A stretch of 64,000 nt of DNA from Treponema sp. (GTDB lineage Bacteria; Spirochaetota; Spirochaetia; Treponematales; Treponemataceae): assembly GCA_022510925.1 (NCBI GenBank), contig JAFLSO010000006.1, positions 1 through 64,000 on the forward strand. The letters are read 5' to 3'. The stretch's first letter is position 1. Each line of letters begins with the position of its first letter. Of the stretch, positions 32,030 to 40,803 are shown one piece after another. The notes beneath the pieces are model-generated. The model saw nothing but the letters and a program-made list of their open reading frames with translations. It did not search any database and was not told the DNA's origin. Both the position numbers and the translations under genes were made by a program.

Positions 32030-34138
32030 ATGAATACACTTTGGTATAAATCACCTGCAAGAAACTGGAACGAGGCGCTGCCGCTTGGAAACGGAAGGCT
32101 GGGAGCCATGCTATGCGGAACTCCCGGTCACGAGACGATATCTTTAAGCGAGGAAAGCCTGTGGTCCGGCGGATACACCTGCCGCGACAACAAGGCGGCC
32201 GCAGGCTCCGTGAGGCAAATCCGTGAGCTTCTAAACCAGCAGCGCGCGGGCGAGGCGCAGGAGCTTCTTTTGGAGACATTCTCCGCCATACCTGAGTCGC
32301 AGACTTTCATGCGGAGCGCGGGCGAGCTTCACCTGGATTTTTACACGAGCGAGACTTTCGCGCTGACTGACAGGTCAGCAAGGCGCGCGGATCCTTTCGA
32401 GGGCTACACTTCTTACAGGCGCGAGCTGGATTTGCGCACGGCAATCGCCACCACGTCTTTCAGCAAGGACATGAACGTGCAGAACACGGCATATCTTTCG
32501 CGCCACTCCCAGGGCTCAAGCATAACGTTCACGCGGGAGGCTTTCGTGGACGCCGCCACAGACGTTCTGGTGCTGCATTTTACCGCGAGCACGCCTAAAA
32601 GCATTTATTTCAGGGCGAATTTCGAGCGCGGCACATGCTCGTCCAAATCCACGTCTTCCGATGACACCATAATACTTACGGACACAAGCGGAGTGACTTT
32701 CGCCGCCATGGCCACGGGCGTGGTCTCAGGAGGAAGGATTTTCACGCGCGGAGAGTACCTGGTGGTGGAGGAGGCCGACGAGGCGCTTCTTTTCGTGGAT
32801 GTGCAGACTGCGTTCCGAAAGCATAATTACCGCGCGCGCGGCGGAAACATAGCAAAGCGGCCGTCAGCGCTGGCATCATGGTGCTGCGACAGGGCGCTTA
32901 AGAACATCTGCTTCGCGCTGGGCGCAGAGTATCAGAATCTGAAAAAAACTCACATAGAGGAATACTCCCATCTGTACGACACTGTCTCGCTTGAGATGCA
33001 GGGCCAGGGCGAGTCCCTGAGCACGGATGAGCTGGTCTCCTCCTGTGCATGCAGGGAAAAGCTCACGGAGCTTTACTGGAATTTCTCCCGCTATCTGTAT
33101 ATAAGCGCGGGCCGTGTTCCCGGAACCCTGCCCGCCACAACGTCGCTTTGGAATCCGCAGGGAAAAGAGGGCCTGCGGTTTAACCTGTGCTCTCCGCTGT
33201 CATATGACATGCTGCCTTCCATGCTTACCGGCACTTACCGCACGGACCATAAGATGAGCAAATACCTGAAGCGGCTTTTGAAGAACGGGCGGCGCACGGC
33301 GCTCTCGATGTTTAAGGCGGACGGATTCGCGGCGTTCACCACAACCGATTTATGGGGAGACACCGCCCCTGACGGAAAAGACATAGCCGCAAGCTTCACT
33401 CCGCTGGGAAGCGCGTACATAGCCAGGTCCATAAGCGAATTCTATGACTACACGCAGGACAGAAAATTCCTTAAGAAGCACTTTAAAATTCTGGAGGCGG
33501 CATCGGACTTTTTCGCGCATTATCTTGCGGACTCGGGGGACGGCGGGCATGTGTGCCTGAGTCCTTCCGCAAAGGAGGAAGGATACGCCCTTACCGACGG
33601 CACCACCGCCTACGTGTGCTCCCATAATCCCCGCGACAGCGTGATAATAGCGGCACTCTTCAAGGCCACGCTGGACTGCGCAAAGATTCTGGGAAAAGAC
33701 CTTTCCGACGCGAACCTGGTGAAATACAGCGCGCTGCTTAAGAAATTAGACGCAGGCTCGCCCGCAGAAGAAAGCCCCGCCACGGACATTACCGCAGGAC
33801 TTCCCGCTAACCTCATGGGAAATAATTTTGAGAATGTCTCCGCAATCACCAGCGCCATAATCTCCAGCCGCATGGAGGACGGACGCGTATGCATAAAAGT
33901 GCTTTCATCCGCGCCCCAGACATGGAGGCAAGGAAGCATTAAATCAGTCCCGCTAAAAGGAAATATCCTCGCGGATGTATCATGGAGCAACGGAACCATA
34001 GATGCCGCCCGCGTGTACTCCAAGCCGGGCACCACTTTCCTGCGCGAGCTGACCATAGAGTATCTGGGGAAACGTTACGAGACACGCCTCACGGAAAATC
34101 CGCTGGACCTGCTTAACGTGCTGCCCTCCACGGTGTAG
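32030..34138 (+). CDS. glycoside hydrolase family 95-like protein
   Basis: Encodes 702 residues. The start YKSPARNWNEALPLGNGRLG is the hallmark of the N-terminal beta-sandwich of GH95 (alpha-L-fucosidase / galactosidase), and an (alpha/alpha)6 barrel follows. There is no signal peptide, so it acts in the cytoplasm. The catalytic segment near residue 390 reads LWNPQGKEGLRFNLCSPLSY; in typical GH95 this region ends NxNxxMNYWP, so one of the two asparagines and the aromatic pair are replaced. Substrate may therefore differ or activity be lost. An upstream ATG at 31979 overlaps the promoter; 32030 has the Shine-Dalgarno and conserved N-terminus. Confidence 0.78.
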   Translation: MNTLWYKSPARNWNEALPLGNGRLGAMLCGTPGHETISLSEESLWSGGYTCRDNKAAAGSVRQIRELLNQQRAGEAQELLLETFSAIPESQTFMRSAGELHLDFYTSETFALTDRSARRADPFEGYTSYRRELDLRTAIATTSFSKDMNVQNTAYLSRHSQGSSITFTREAFVDAATDVLVLHFTASTPKSIYFRANFERGTCSSKSTSSDDTIILTDTSGVTFAAMATGVVSGGRIFTRGEYLVVEEADEALLFVDVQTAFRKHNYRARGGNIAKRPSALASWCCDRALKNICFALGAEYQNLKKTHIEEYSHLYDTVSLEMQGQGESLSTDELVSSCACREKLTELYWNFSRYLYISAGRVPGTLPATTSLWNPQGKEGLRFNLCSPLSYDMLPSMLTGTYRTDHKMSKYLKRLLKNGRRTALSMFKADGFAAFTTTDLWGDTAPDGKDIAASFTPLGSAYIARSISEFYDYTQDRKFLKKHFKILEAASDFFAHYLADSGDGGHVCLSPSAKEEGYALTDGTTAYVCSHNPRDSVIIAALFKATLDCAKILGKDLSDANLVKYSALLKKLDAGSPAEESPATDITAGLPANLMGNNFENVSAITSAIISSRMEDGRVCIKVLSSAPQTWRQGSIKSVPLKGNILADVSWSNGTIDAARVYSKPGTTFLRELTIEYLGKRYETRLTENPLDLLNVLPSTV

Positions 34139-34152
34139 GCGCACGGGCCTGG

Positions 34153-34169
34153 GAGGAAGCGCTCCTCTT
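34153..34169 (+). terminator. weak terminator candidate after the GH95-like gene
   Basis: GAGGA (34153-34157) with TCCTC (34163-34167), followed by TTATT. It sits directly before the next promoter. Confidence 0.3.
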
Positions 34170-34170
34170 A

Positions 34171-34199
34171 TTGAACAATACCATTCTCTCGTATATAAT
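34171..34199 (+). promoter_or_regulatory. promoter of the SLBB export gene
   Basis: TTGAAC (34171-34176), 17-base spacer, TATAAT (34194-34199). The leader is about 40 bases. Confidence 0.6.
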
Positions 34200-34247
34200 T
34201 CACTGTAGAAATGACTGCATTCCTGCACGAAAGAGGAATTCTTGGAA

Positions 34248-35735
34248 ATGAGAAAGTGTAATTACAAAAGCGCCGCGTTATTTTTAGTAGGATTTTTTGC
34301 GCTGACAAGCGGATTCGCCCAGATAAGCACAGGTCGTTCCGATGAGGAGGATGAAGAGGACAGCGCCCTGACAATGGAATACGCGCAGCTGGCCATGGCG
34401 GAGCCCAACTACAAAGTCTGCGCGGGAGACGTCTATCAGCTGGCCTTTATGTACAACACCACGGCAGTATCATACACCATAACAGTGGACTCCTCGTATA
34501 AAATAAGGGTCGCGAGTTTCGGCACACTGAATGTGGCGGGGAAAACTTACTCCGTCTTAAAAGACGAGGTGGAGTCCATAGTCACAAAAAACTTTCCGCT
34601 GGCAGGTCCCCAGTTTGTGCTGATAAAACCCGCGGTGTTTTTCGTGAAGGTGGATGGAGAGGTAAACACCACCACGGAGGTAAAGGCCTGGGGACTTGAC
34701 CGGCTGTCAACCGTCATAGAGGGCCTTCTCACATCATATTCATCATCCCGCAGCATAAAAGTAACGTCCTCCGACGGGAAAGTGTCCGAGTACGATTTGT
34801 TCCTGGCCTCCAGGTTCGGGGAGCTGGAGCAGAATCCTTACGTTAAGCCCGGGGACAGAATCAGCGTGGGCCGCGTGAAACGCAAAGTTAACATAAGCGG
34901 CGAGGTGGAGAGGCCGGGAGAGTACGAGCTGCTGGACGGAGAGAATATGACGCGGCTCATAGAGTATTACGGCGGCGGGCTTACGGACTTCGCGGACTTA
35001 TCACGGGTAAGAATCTCAAGGTACATAGCGGAGAACGAGAACACCAACTATTCGATTTACCTTTCGGAAAACGATGTGGCGGGAGATTACGCGCTTAAGA
35101 ATTATGATAAAATCTCCATCCCCTCCTACAACGATTTGAATCCTGTAATTTTCATAGAGGGCGCCATATCTGTATCGGAGGGTGCGTCCCTGGAGGCGAC
35201 AAACCGCAGGACCATACACGTCTCAAAGGGACTTAACTATTCTACGCTGGTGCGGCAGAATTCATCTTTGTTCGGCGCCACAAGCGACCTGGAGAATTCA
35301 TACATAAAAAGAGGTGACGAGCAGATTCCCATAAATCTGTTCGACATCCTGTATGACGCGACAAAATACAGTGACCTGGAGGCCGAGCCTTACGACGTGC
35401 TTATAATTCCGTTCCGCCAGTTTTTCGTGACTGTCTCAGGCGCGGTGAACAATCCGGGCAGGTTCCCGTACATTCCCGGAAGAAAGTGGGACTATTATCT
35501 GGGGCTCGCGGGCGGATTCGTAAAGACGCAGAACAGCTGGGAGGCCGTGGACATAACTGACATAGACGGAAACAAGCTCTCTAAAAAAGACGAGATTCCT
35601 CCGGAAAGCAACATCAACGCCAGGGCGAACAGCTTCGGTTTCTACTTCAATCAGTACGCGCCCATTTTCACGACCATCCTCTCCATAATCTCATCCGTGC
35701 TGAGCATTTATCTTGTGGTCTCCCGCCAGAACTGA
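34248..35735 (+). CDS. polysaccharide export protein (Wza-like, SLBB domains)
   Basis: Encodes 495 residues with a signal peptide (SAALFLVGFFALTSGFAQ). An N-terminal polysaccharide-export domain starts at YKVCAGDVYQLAFMY, and at least two or three SLBB-type repeats follow, marked by VNISGEVERPGEYEL near 215, PVIFIEGAISVSEGA near 300 and FVTVSGAVNNPGRFPY near 393. A C-terminal helix (FTTILSIISSVLSIYLVV) would place it in a membrane, unlike classic Wza lipoproteins. It probably moves glycans or other polymers across the envelope. A TTG six bases earlier is possible; the ATG has better spacing from AGAGGA. No glycosyltransferases are nearby. Confidence 0.82.
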   Translation: MRKCNYKSAALFLVGFFALTSGFAQISTGRSDEEDEEDSALTMEYAQLAMAEPNYKVCAGDVYQLAFMYNTTAVSYTITVDSSYKIRVASFGTLNVAGKTYSVLKDEVESIVTKNFPLAGPQFVLIKPAVFFVKVDGEVNTTTEVKAWGLDRLSTVIEGLLTSYSSSRSIKVTSSDGKVSEYDLFLASRFGELEQNPYVKPGDRISVGRVKRKVNISGEVERPGEYELLDGENMTRLIEYYGGGLTDFADLSRVRISRYIAENENTNYSIYLSENDVAGDYALKNYDKISIPSYNDLNPVIFIEGAISVSEGASLEATNRRTIHVSKGLNYSTLVRQNSSLFGATSDLENSYIKRGDEQIPINLFDILYDATKYSDLEAEPYDVLIIPFRQFFVTVSGAVNNPGRFPYIPGRKWDYYLGLAGGFVKTQNSWEAVDITDIDGNKLSKKDEIPPESNINARANSFGFYFNQYAPIFTTILSIISSVLSIYLVVSRQN

Positions 35736-35827
35736 CGCCCTCAGAGACATGGCCAGGCGGAGCGGACAATGCGATGCTGCCCATCATAAGGGAGAGAATT
35801 CCGGCAGAGTTTTCCGCGGCGTTCTTA

Positions 35828-35856
35828 TTGCCCAAAGCATTTTATTCCGTTATACT
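35828..35856 (+). promoter_or_regulatory. promoter of pyrB
   Basis: TTGCCC (35828-35833), 17-base spacer, TATACT (35851-35856). The leader contains AAGGGGGAA before the ATG. The sequence between the SLBB gene and this promoter holds nothing else I recognise. Confidence 0.6.
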
Positions 35857-35882
35857 GGCAAAAATTCCTAAGGGGGAATCCA

Positions 35883-36806
35883 ATGCTTGCAGGTAGGCAC
35901 TTGATTGAGCCAGGCGATTTAAGCGTAACGGAGATAAATGAAATCTGCTCATTGGCGGAGCAGATTATAGTGGACCCTGTTTCTTTTCAAGATGTGTGTC
36001 GCGGGAAAATTCTTGCGACACTTTTTTTTGAGCCCAGCACCAGAACGCGTTTAAGTTTTGAGGCGGCCATGCTGCATCTGGGAGGGGCCGTGGAAGGGTT
36101 CGCGGACGCCAGCTCCACATCCAGCACCAAAGGCGAGACTTTAGCCGACACAATCCGGGTGGTGTCAAGCTACGTGGACATAATCGCAATGCGGAGCCCC
36201 AAGGAGGGAGCCGCCATGCTTGCGGGAAAATACTCATCCTGCCCGGTTATAAACGCGGGGGACGGAGGGCATTATCATCCCACACAGACGCTCACGGACA
36301 TGGTGACAATCCGCGCCCTTAAAGGCTCGCTTGAGGGGCACACGATAGGTTTCTGCGGGGACTTAAAATTCGGCCGCACAGTGCACTCCCTGGCAAAGGC
36401 CATGTGCCTGTACCCCAAGAATAAATTCGTGTTCATAAGCCCGCCTGAGCTGGAGCTTCCCGAATACTATGTTAAGAACGTGCTCGCGCCCGCGGGAGTG
36501 GAATACACCACGGCCGAGCGCCTGGAGAACGTAATCGGCGGCATAGACATCCTTTACATGACGCGCGTGCAAAAAGAGCGTTTCTTTAATGAGCAGGATT
36601 ACATCCGTTTAAAGGACAGCTATATCCTGGACAAAGCGAAAATGCGCCATGCAAAGAGCGACATGATTGTGCTGCATCCCCTGCCACGCGTAAATGAGAT
36701 TTCCCCTGAGGTGGACGACGACCCGCGCGCGGCATATTTTAAGCAGGTAAAATACGGAATGTACGCGCGCATGGCCCTTATGGCAAAACTTACAGGCTGC
36801 CTGTAG
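35883..36806 (+). CDS. pyrB: aspartate carbamoyltransferase catalytic subunit
   Basis: A 307-residue enzyme joining carbamoyl phosphate and aspartate, the committed step of pyrimidine synthesis. The carbamoyl-phosphate site FFEPSTRTR is at 48-56, HPTQTL near 130, and the aspartate site [10 protein letters not shown] near 263. It should assemble with PyrI encoded at 12.2 kb. The gene stands alone with its own promoter and a strong Shine-Dalgarno. It converges with the next gene, only three bases apart. Confidence 0.95.
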   Translation: MLAGRHLIEPGDLSVTEINEICSLAEQIIVDPVSFQDVCRGKILATLFFEPSTRTRLSFEAAMLHLGGAVEGFADASSTSSTKGETLADTIRVVSSYVDIIAMRSPKEGAAMLAGKYSSCPVINAGDGGHYHPTQTLTDMVTIRALKGSLEGHTIGFCGDLKFGRTVHSLAKAMCLYPKNKFVFISPPELELPEYYVKNVLAPAGVEYTTAERLENVIGGIDILYMTRVQKERFFNEQDYIRLKDSYILDKAKMRHAKSDMIVLHPLPRVNEISPEVDDDPRAAYFKQVKYGMYARMALMAKLTGCL

Positions 36807-36809
36807 AAC

Positions 36810-37655
36810 TTAAGGCCTGCCCTGTTCAGTCTTTTTTTTCTTAAGGTTCTGAGTCTTCTCTTTGAGCGCCCGCTTCTCGTTCTCCACAAGAATTTTCTGC
36901 TGCTCCGCGTAATCCGAAAGGCGTTTCTTAAGGCTCTCAAGCACATCGCCGTGCTCCACGCTGGTCATGCTGGGGAAGCGGGCGAACCATTTCTCAGCGT
37001 TTCTGAGCGAGAATTTTCCTATGCCGCCGAATCCATGCTCCCCGGACTTAAGCTCTTCCAGGCTCTCCTTTACGCTCTCACCGAGCTTACCGCCCATGGC
37101 CTTGAACTTATTCACGGTGGCGGCAAAGTCCACCAGGCGGTGCACGGTAGTCCCCACGTCCACAGCAAGTATAAAGGCCAGCGCTATGGCTATGTGGTTC
37201 ACATACGGCTGCAGCGCATCAAGGAACACTAATTTCTCCGCGGCAGGATGCATCACGTGCTCCAGCGCAAGTCCTCCTATGCCGAACAAAGTGCTGTTCA
37301 AAAGGCACACGCGCCCATTCAAATTAAACGGATGCTGGGAATAATCCCACCACTTGGCGTGAAAAAGTTTCTCCAGAAGCCAGCTGGTAAAAAATTCCAG
37401 TATGGATGTTACGACCATGGAGGCGAAGAACAGGCGCGCCCAAGTCTGCCTCCACGGATACAGAATGTAAAGAATCGCCAGCGCGCCGAAACCATAGATG
37501 GGGCAGATGGGCCCGAAGAGCATCCCGCGCTTTACGATTTTTCTTTGCAGGGAAGAGCAGTAGATTTCCTCGCATATCCAGCCCACGAACGCGTAGAGAA
37601 TGAAAAAGATGAACAAGTGGGGAAAATCAATGCTTGGCATGTCGATTTCTGTCAT
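36810..37655 (-). CDS. CmpB-like (putative ABC-transporter type IV) membrane protein
   Basis: Encodes 281 residues. Five or six membrane helices occupy about 13-170, with the family motifs FVGWICEEIYCS, RGMLFGPICPIYGFGAL and FTSWLLEKLFHAKWWDYS, typical of the PF06541 group named ABC_trans_CmpB. The C-terminal 110 residues are hydrophilic and end in a basic coiled coil (EKRALKEKTQNLKKKK). The function is unknown despite the family name. AGGAG lies eight bases before the ATG. A perfect hairpin lies in its leader. Confidence 0.8.
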   Translation of the reverse strand: MTEIDMPSIDFPHLFIFFILYAFVGWICEEIYCSSLQRKIVKRGMLFGPICPIYGFGALAILYILYPWRQTWARLFFASMVVTSILEFFTSWLLEKLFHAKWWDYSQHPFNLNGRVCLLNSTLFGIGGLALEHVMHPAAEKLVFLDALQPYVNHIAIALAFILAVDVGTTVHRLVDFAATVNKFKAMGGKLGESVKESLEELKSGEHGFGGIGKFSLRNAEKWFARFPSMTSVEHGDVLESLKKRLSDYAEQQKILVENEKRALKEKTQNLKKKKTEQGRP

Positions 37656-37713
37656 TTAAAAACTCCTGTAGAAAGTCAAAGGTGAAAGACTGTGTTTCGT
37701 CCTGACTTTTAAT

Positions 37714-37741
37714 GCATGCCCGCAAAAGACTGGGGGCATGC
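37714..37741. repeat. perfect 8-bp hairpin in the CmpB-like leader
   Basis: GCATGCCC (37714-37721) and GGGCATGC (37734-37741) with a 12-base loop, upstream of the CmpB-like gene and downstream of tetR. It could be a terminator part, a regulatory hairpin or an operator. Confidence 0.4.
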
Positions 37742-37771
37742 GGTTGATATAAAAATTTGCGACGCAAACTT

Positions 37772-37801
37772 TAAAAGATAAAACCTGCCAGAGCGGTCAG
37801 G
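37772..37801 (-). terminator. terminator of the tetR gene
   Basis: CCTGACC (minus) pairs with GGCAGG across a five-base loop with one bulge (37784-37801), followed on the minus strand by TTTTATCTTTT. It begins six bases after the tetR stop. Confidence 0.6.
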
Positions 37802-37806
37802 CTGTA

Positions 37807-38463
37807 TCATTTTATTAGCAGAACAAATTTATCCACGTAGGCGTTCATTTTCTCAAGCTCCGCCTCGTCCGGCGCAGGCAAATCGAAAAGCTCGCCCTCC
37901 CCTGCCCTGGGATTTTGCATGACGAGTTTCTTCCGCTCCAGCAGATACTGTGAGAGCAGGTCATTCAGCCCGGAGCAGAACCATAGCGCGGCAGCGGGAA
38001 TCGTCTCGTGCGTAAGGGAGACTTTGGCCTGGTCCGCCAGTGCCGTAAGCGCGCGAGCGCACTGGGAGACAAGCTTCTCTTTCTGGCGCATTATTATGTC
38101 CGCGGCCTCCGCGTCAAAATACTTCTGGCTCTCCACAAAAGTGTAAATCTGAAACAGCGGCGTTTTCTCGTGCATCTTCACGTAGCGTGAGACTATGCCC
38201 CTGAGCACGGACTCGGCCGTGTATTTTTTCGCCACCTCGGAGATATTATCCGGGATAAAGCTGATTTGCTCTATGTACTCTTTGCAGGACGCGGTGGTCT
38301 GGTCCACTAAATCCTTACGGCTCTCAAAGTGATTGTAAAGCGACGCCTTTTTTATTCCCAGGGCGCCCGCCACATCCGCAAGGCTGGTCGCTCCCACAGA
38401 GCGCGCGAACGAAGCCTCCAGCAGGGCCTTAACCACGCTGTCCTTGTTAAGTTTTTCTCCCAT
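37807..38463 (-). CDS. TetR family transcriptional regulator
   Basis: A 218-residue repressor. The helix-turn-helix lies in the first 50 residues (TSLADVAGALGIKKASLYNH), followed by a ligand-binding helical domain. The ORF can be extended to an ATG at 38499, but that start has no Shine-Dalgarno and overlaps the -10 box; the ATG at 38463 is preceded by CGGGGGAA. With this start, a palindromic operator lies at the transcription start, so the gene is very likely autoregulated. No target gene is obvious; the divergent neighbour at 38.6 kb is a candidate. Confidence 0.88.
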   Translation of the reverse strand: MGEKLNKDSVVKALLEASFARSVGATSLADVAGALGIKKASLYNHFESRKDLVDQTTASCKEYIEQISFIPDNISEVAKKYTAESVLRGIVSRYVKMHEKTPLFQIYTFVESQKYFDAEAADIIMRQKEKLVSQCARALTALADQAKVSLTHETIPAAALWFCSGLNDLLSQYLLERKKLVMQNPRAGEGELFDLPAPDEAELEKMNAYVDKFVLLIK

Positions 38464-38476
38464 TCTTTCCCCCGTG

Positions 38477-38492
38477 CTAACTACCGTTAGTT
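38477..38492. promoter_or_regulatory. palindromic operator for the TetR regulator
   Basis: Nested inverted repeats CTAAC-TACC-GTTAG (38477-38490) and AACTA-CCGT-TAGTT (38479-38492) lie six bases downstream of the -10 box, over the predicted transcription start. Confidence 0.6.
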
Positions 38493-38497
38493 CATTC

Positions 38498-38526
38498 ATT
38501 TTAGCTTAAAAACATTCTCTCTGCAA
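38498..38526 (-). promoter_or_regulatory. promoter of tetR
   Basis: On the minus strand TTGCAG (38521-38526), 17-base spacer, TAAAAT (38498-38503). The operator follows immediately. Confidence 0.6.
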
Positions 38527-38623
38527 GAACTTTTCGCGCACGGCAAATCCCGCGGATTTTGTCACAATCCCTAAACTGCGCGGCAAAATATTCCGAGACT
38601 AAAATGAGGGACGCGAGGAGCAT

Positions 38624-39028
38624 ATGTATACAAACGGAATTTCTTTAAACGCATCCAGCTATAAGAATCTCTTTACAAGCGCGAGCGGCCAGCTTTATGT
38701 GCCTGTGAAGCCCAGCTCCGTCATTTACTCCCAGTTCGACTATGTGCACGGTGTCTCTGCGGGCGCTGACGGAAAGGGTGTCCCCGTGAACCGCATACAG
38801 ATTCTTAACTCCCTAATACATCAGCTTGTGAGCATGAAAAAACAGGGCGCCCCCTCCGCGCTTAACGAAGAAGAGCTTTCTGACCTCAGCGAGGAGCAGA
38901 AGGACGCGCTCATAAAGAATTACCAGCAGCAGATAAAAGATGCCCTGGCCTCAGGCTCACAGCCCGCCACTTACGGCTTTGCGGGGCTTATGCCGGAAGC
39001 AGGCTCCGTAATAAACGTGCAGGCATGA
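38624..39028 (+). CDS. small protein of unknown function
   Basis: Encodes 134 residues, no signal peptide or membrane helix. The N-terminal MYTNGISLNASSYKNLF and central VYSQFDYVHGV-like segment (IYSQFDYVHGVSAG) are followed by a charged helical part (SEEQKDALIKNYQQQIKDAL) and a glycine-rich end. I do not recognise it. A good Shine-Dalgarno (GAGGAG) and a 4-base overlap with the next gene (ATGA) support that it is real and co-transcribed with the DUF456 protein. Confidence 0.7.
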   Translation: MYTNGISLNASSYKNLFTSASGQLYVPVKPSSVIYSQFDYVHGVSAGADGKGVPVNRIQILNSLIHQLVSMKKQGAPSALNEEELSDLSEEQKDALIKNYQQQIKDALASGSQPATYGFAGLMPEAGSVINVQA

Positions 39029-39513
39029 GCGCGGGCGCGGTTTTTCTCATAGTTCTGGCCTCACTTCTCATTCTGATAAGCCTCATAGGCTGCGTGATTC
39101 CCGGAGTTCCCGGAACGCCCCTGGCATGGGCAGGAATACTGACCGCATTCTTTATAGAGAGAAGCTCCATAGGCTGGACAGAACTGATAGTGACCGGCGC
39201 TGTAACGGTCGCGGTAGAAATCATAAACAACTTTGTGCCTTCTCTTTTTACGGCAAAGGCGGGCGGAAGCAGGGCAGGCTCCATAGGCTCCACGGTAGGT
39301 GTCTTTGCGGGACTTCTTACCGGAAGCCCCATGGGCATAATATTAGGCCCGTTCCTGGGCGCGCTCGTGGGGGAGCTTATAAAAGACCGCTCGGACATAA
39401 AACGCGCCCTCCGCTCGGCGTGCTGGGCATTCCTGGGCTTCATAGTGGGAAGCGGGCTCAGGCTCATAACATGCGCCGTGTTCGCCATGATTTTTATAAA
39501 ATCTTTTTTCTAG
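39025..39513 (+). CDS. DUF456 family membrane protein
   Basis: Encodes 162 residues with about five helices. The loop IPGVPGTPLAWAGILTAFF after the first helix and the glycine-rich segment GGSRAGSIGSTVGVFAGLL followed by GPFLGALVGEL are the DUF456 signature. The function of the family is unknown. It is coupled to the upstream small protein through ATGA, and ends five bases before a convergent gene. Confidence 0.85.
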   Translation: MSAGAVFLIVLASLLILISLIGCVIPGVPGTPLAWAGILTAFFIERSSIGWTELIVTGAVTVAVEIINNFVPSLFTAKAGGSRAGSIGSTVGVFAGLLTGSPMGIILGPFLGALVGELIKDRSDIKRALRSACWAFLGFIVGSGLRLITCAVFAMIFIKSFF

Positions 39514-39518
39514 CGCTC

Positions 39519-40781
39519 TCAGAAATACTGCTTGGTCCAGTCCGCGATTCTGTCCTCCAGAGAGGCCGCCTGCGCGTAAGACTCCGTGGACGTGCTCTCC
39601 TTAAGGCAGGGCAGAATCACACGCTGCTTAAGTCCGGGCCATCTGGGCGGCAGAATGTTCGGAAGCACCAGATACTCTTCCTCAGGAAGATTCCCCAGAA
39701 GCTGCCGGTGGTATGTGGGATAGATTTTCTCGTTCACGCTTTTAAGCGCGGAGAATCCGCCCGCTATCCCAAAGCTCTCTGTGCTCAGTTTCATGTTTTT
39801 AGTGCGCAGGATAAGGTCTCTCTGCGTCTCTTCCTTAGTGAACCAGCCCATGAATTTCTCGGCTTTCCTTACGTTGCGCGCGCGCTTATAAAGCCCCATC
39901 GTCACAATCTCATCCTGCACTATAATCTTTCCGTCTTGCTCAAGCCATCTGAAAGTGAGCGGAGACGACTGCTCATCTGTGAGCGAGAAAAAATCCCCGC
40001 TGCTCATAAAAGCGAAAAGGCATCTGCCTGTGGAGACCTGCTTGTATTTGGGCACATAAAGATATTTAAACTGAAAATTCTGCTCGCTGGCCGTGTCCGT
40101 GTTGGACGATTGCGTCCATTCGCGGAGAAAATCCATGGAAGCCCGCATGCCAGCCGCGTTCCAGGAAAAATTACTGCCCTTCTCCCTGTAGCCCGCGCCG
40201 TAAAGCTTAGTTACGGCATACATGAATTCCTCATCCCAGGACGGGGCGTATCCCATGGCAGTGTACACGCCTCCCGCATCCACCTCGTTGAAAGAGGCGG
40301 CGGTTGACCTAACCTGCTCCGGATTCACAAAATGGGAGTCCTCCAGAAGATTCTCGTTCCTGCGGCTGAACACCATGGCAGGCAGATTGAAGCACACGGG
40401 AAGAAGATACTGCTTTTCGTTTATGTTACCGTAGTCAAAGACCGGCGCGTAAAAATCCGGGCGTGAGATTCTCTGCTCCCTGAGCATATAGTCAAGCGGT
40501 GTGAAATTCTTGCGCGTGGTGGAATTCTTAAGCCAGGAGCCTATGACCAGATCCGGCGGAAGCTCGTCCTTTGCGGGCGGCAGGGCGCTGGCGGGAGCGG
40601 ACTTGTAGACCAGCACAGCCTTCATGTCCTTGTGCGTGGCATTGAAAAGCTCCACATAGGACGCGAAGTCCACGCTGTCCGTCCAAATTATCAGAGGCTT
40701 ATCCTTGTCGCCGGAGCATGAGGAAAGAAAAAGGAGTGACAGCAGAGCGGCAAGGACCGCAGTACACTGCTTAGGGCGCAT
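39519..40781 (-). CDS. extracellular solute-binding lipoprotein (ABC family 1-like)
   Basis: A 420-residue lipoprotein with lipobox LFLSSC and Cys22 as the lipidation site. The mature protein resembles sugar-binding family 1 proteins: an early beta strand PLIIWTDSVDFASYVELFN, LPPDLVIGSWL and later DEIVTMGLYKRARN. ABC permeases for it are not in the window. I chose the ATG at 40781, which begins the signal peptide; the frame continues upstream into the aminotransferase gene, which ends 22 bases before. They form a two-gene operon. Confidence 0.8.
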   Translation of the reverse strand: MRPKQCTAVLAALLSLLFLSSCSGDKDKPLIIWTDSVDFASYVELFNATHKDMKAVLVYKSAPASALPPAKDELPPDLVIGSWLKNSTTRKNFTPLDYMLREQRISRPDFYAPVFDYGNINEKQYLLPVCFNLPAMVFSRRNENLLEDSHFVNPEQVRSTAASFNEVDAGGVYTAMGYAPSWDEEFMYAVTKLYGAGYREKGSNFSWNAAGMRASMDFLREWTQSSNTDTASEQNFQFKYLYVPKYKQVSTGRCLFAFMSSGDFFSLTDEQSSPLTFRWLEQDGKIIVQDEIVTMGLYKRARNVRKAEKFMGWFTKEETQRDLILRTKNMKLSTESFGIAGGFSALKSVNEKIYPTYHRQLLGNLPEEEYLVLPNILPPRWPGLKQRVILPCLKESTSTESYAQAASLEDRIADWTKQYF

Positions 40782-40803
40782 TCCCGCCCCGGCACGACGC
40801 GCT

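Noticed and set aside
39126-40307. Long plus-strand open frame across DUF456 and the solute-binding gene
   Set aside because: Overlaps two convincing genes on both strands and shows no family features.
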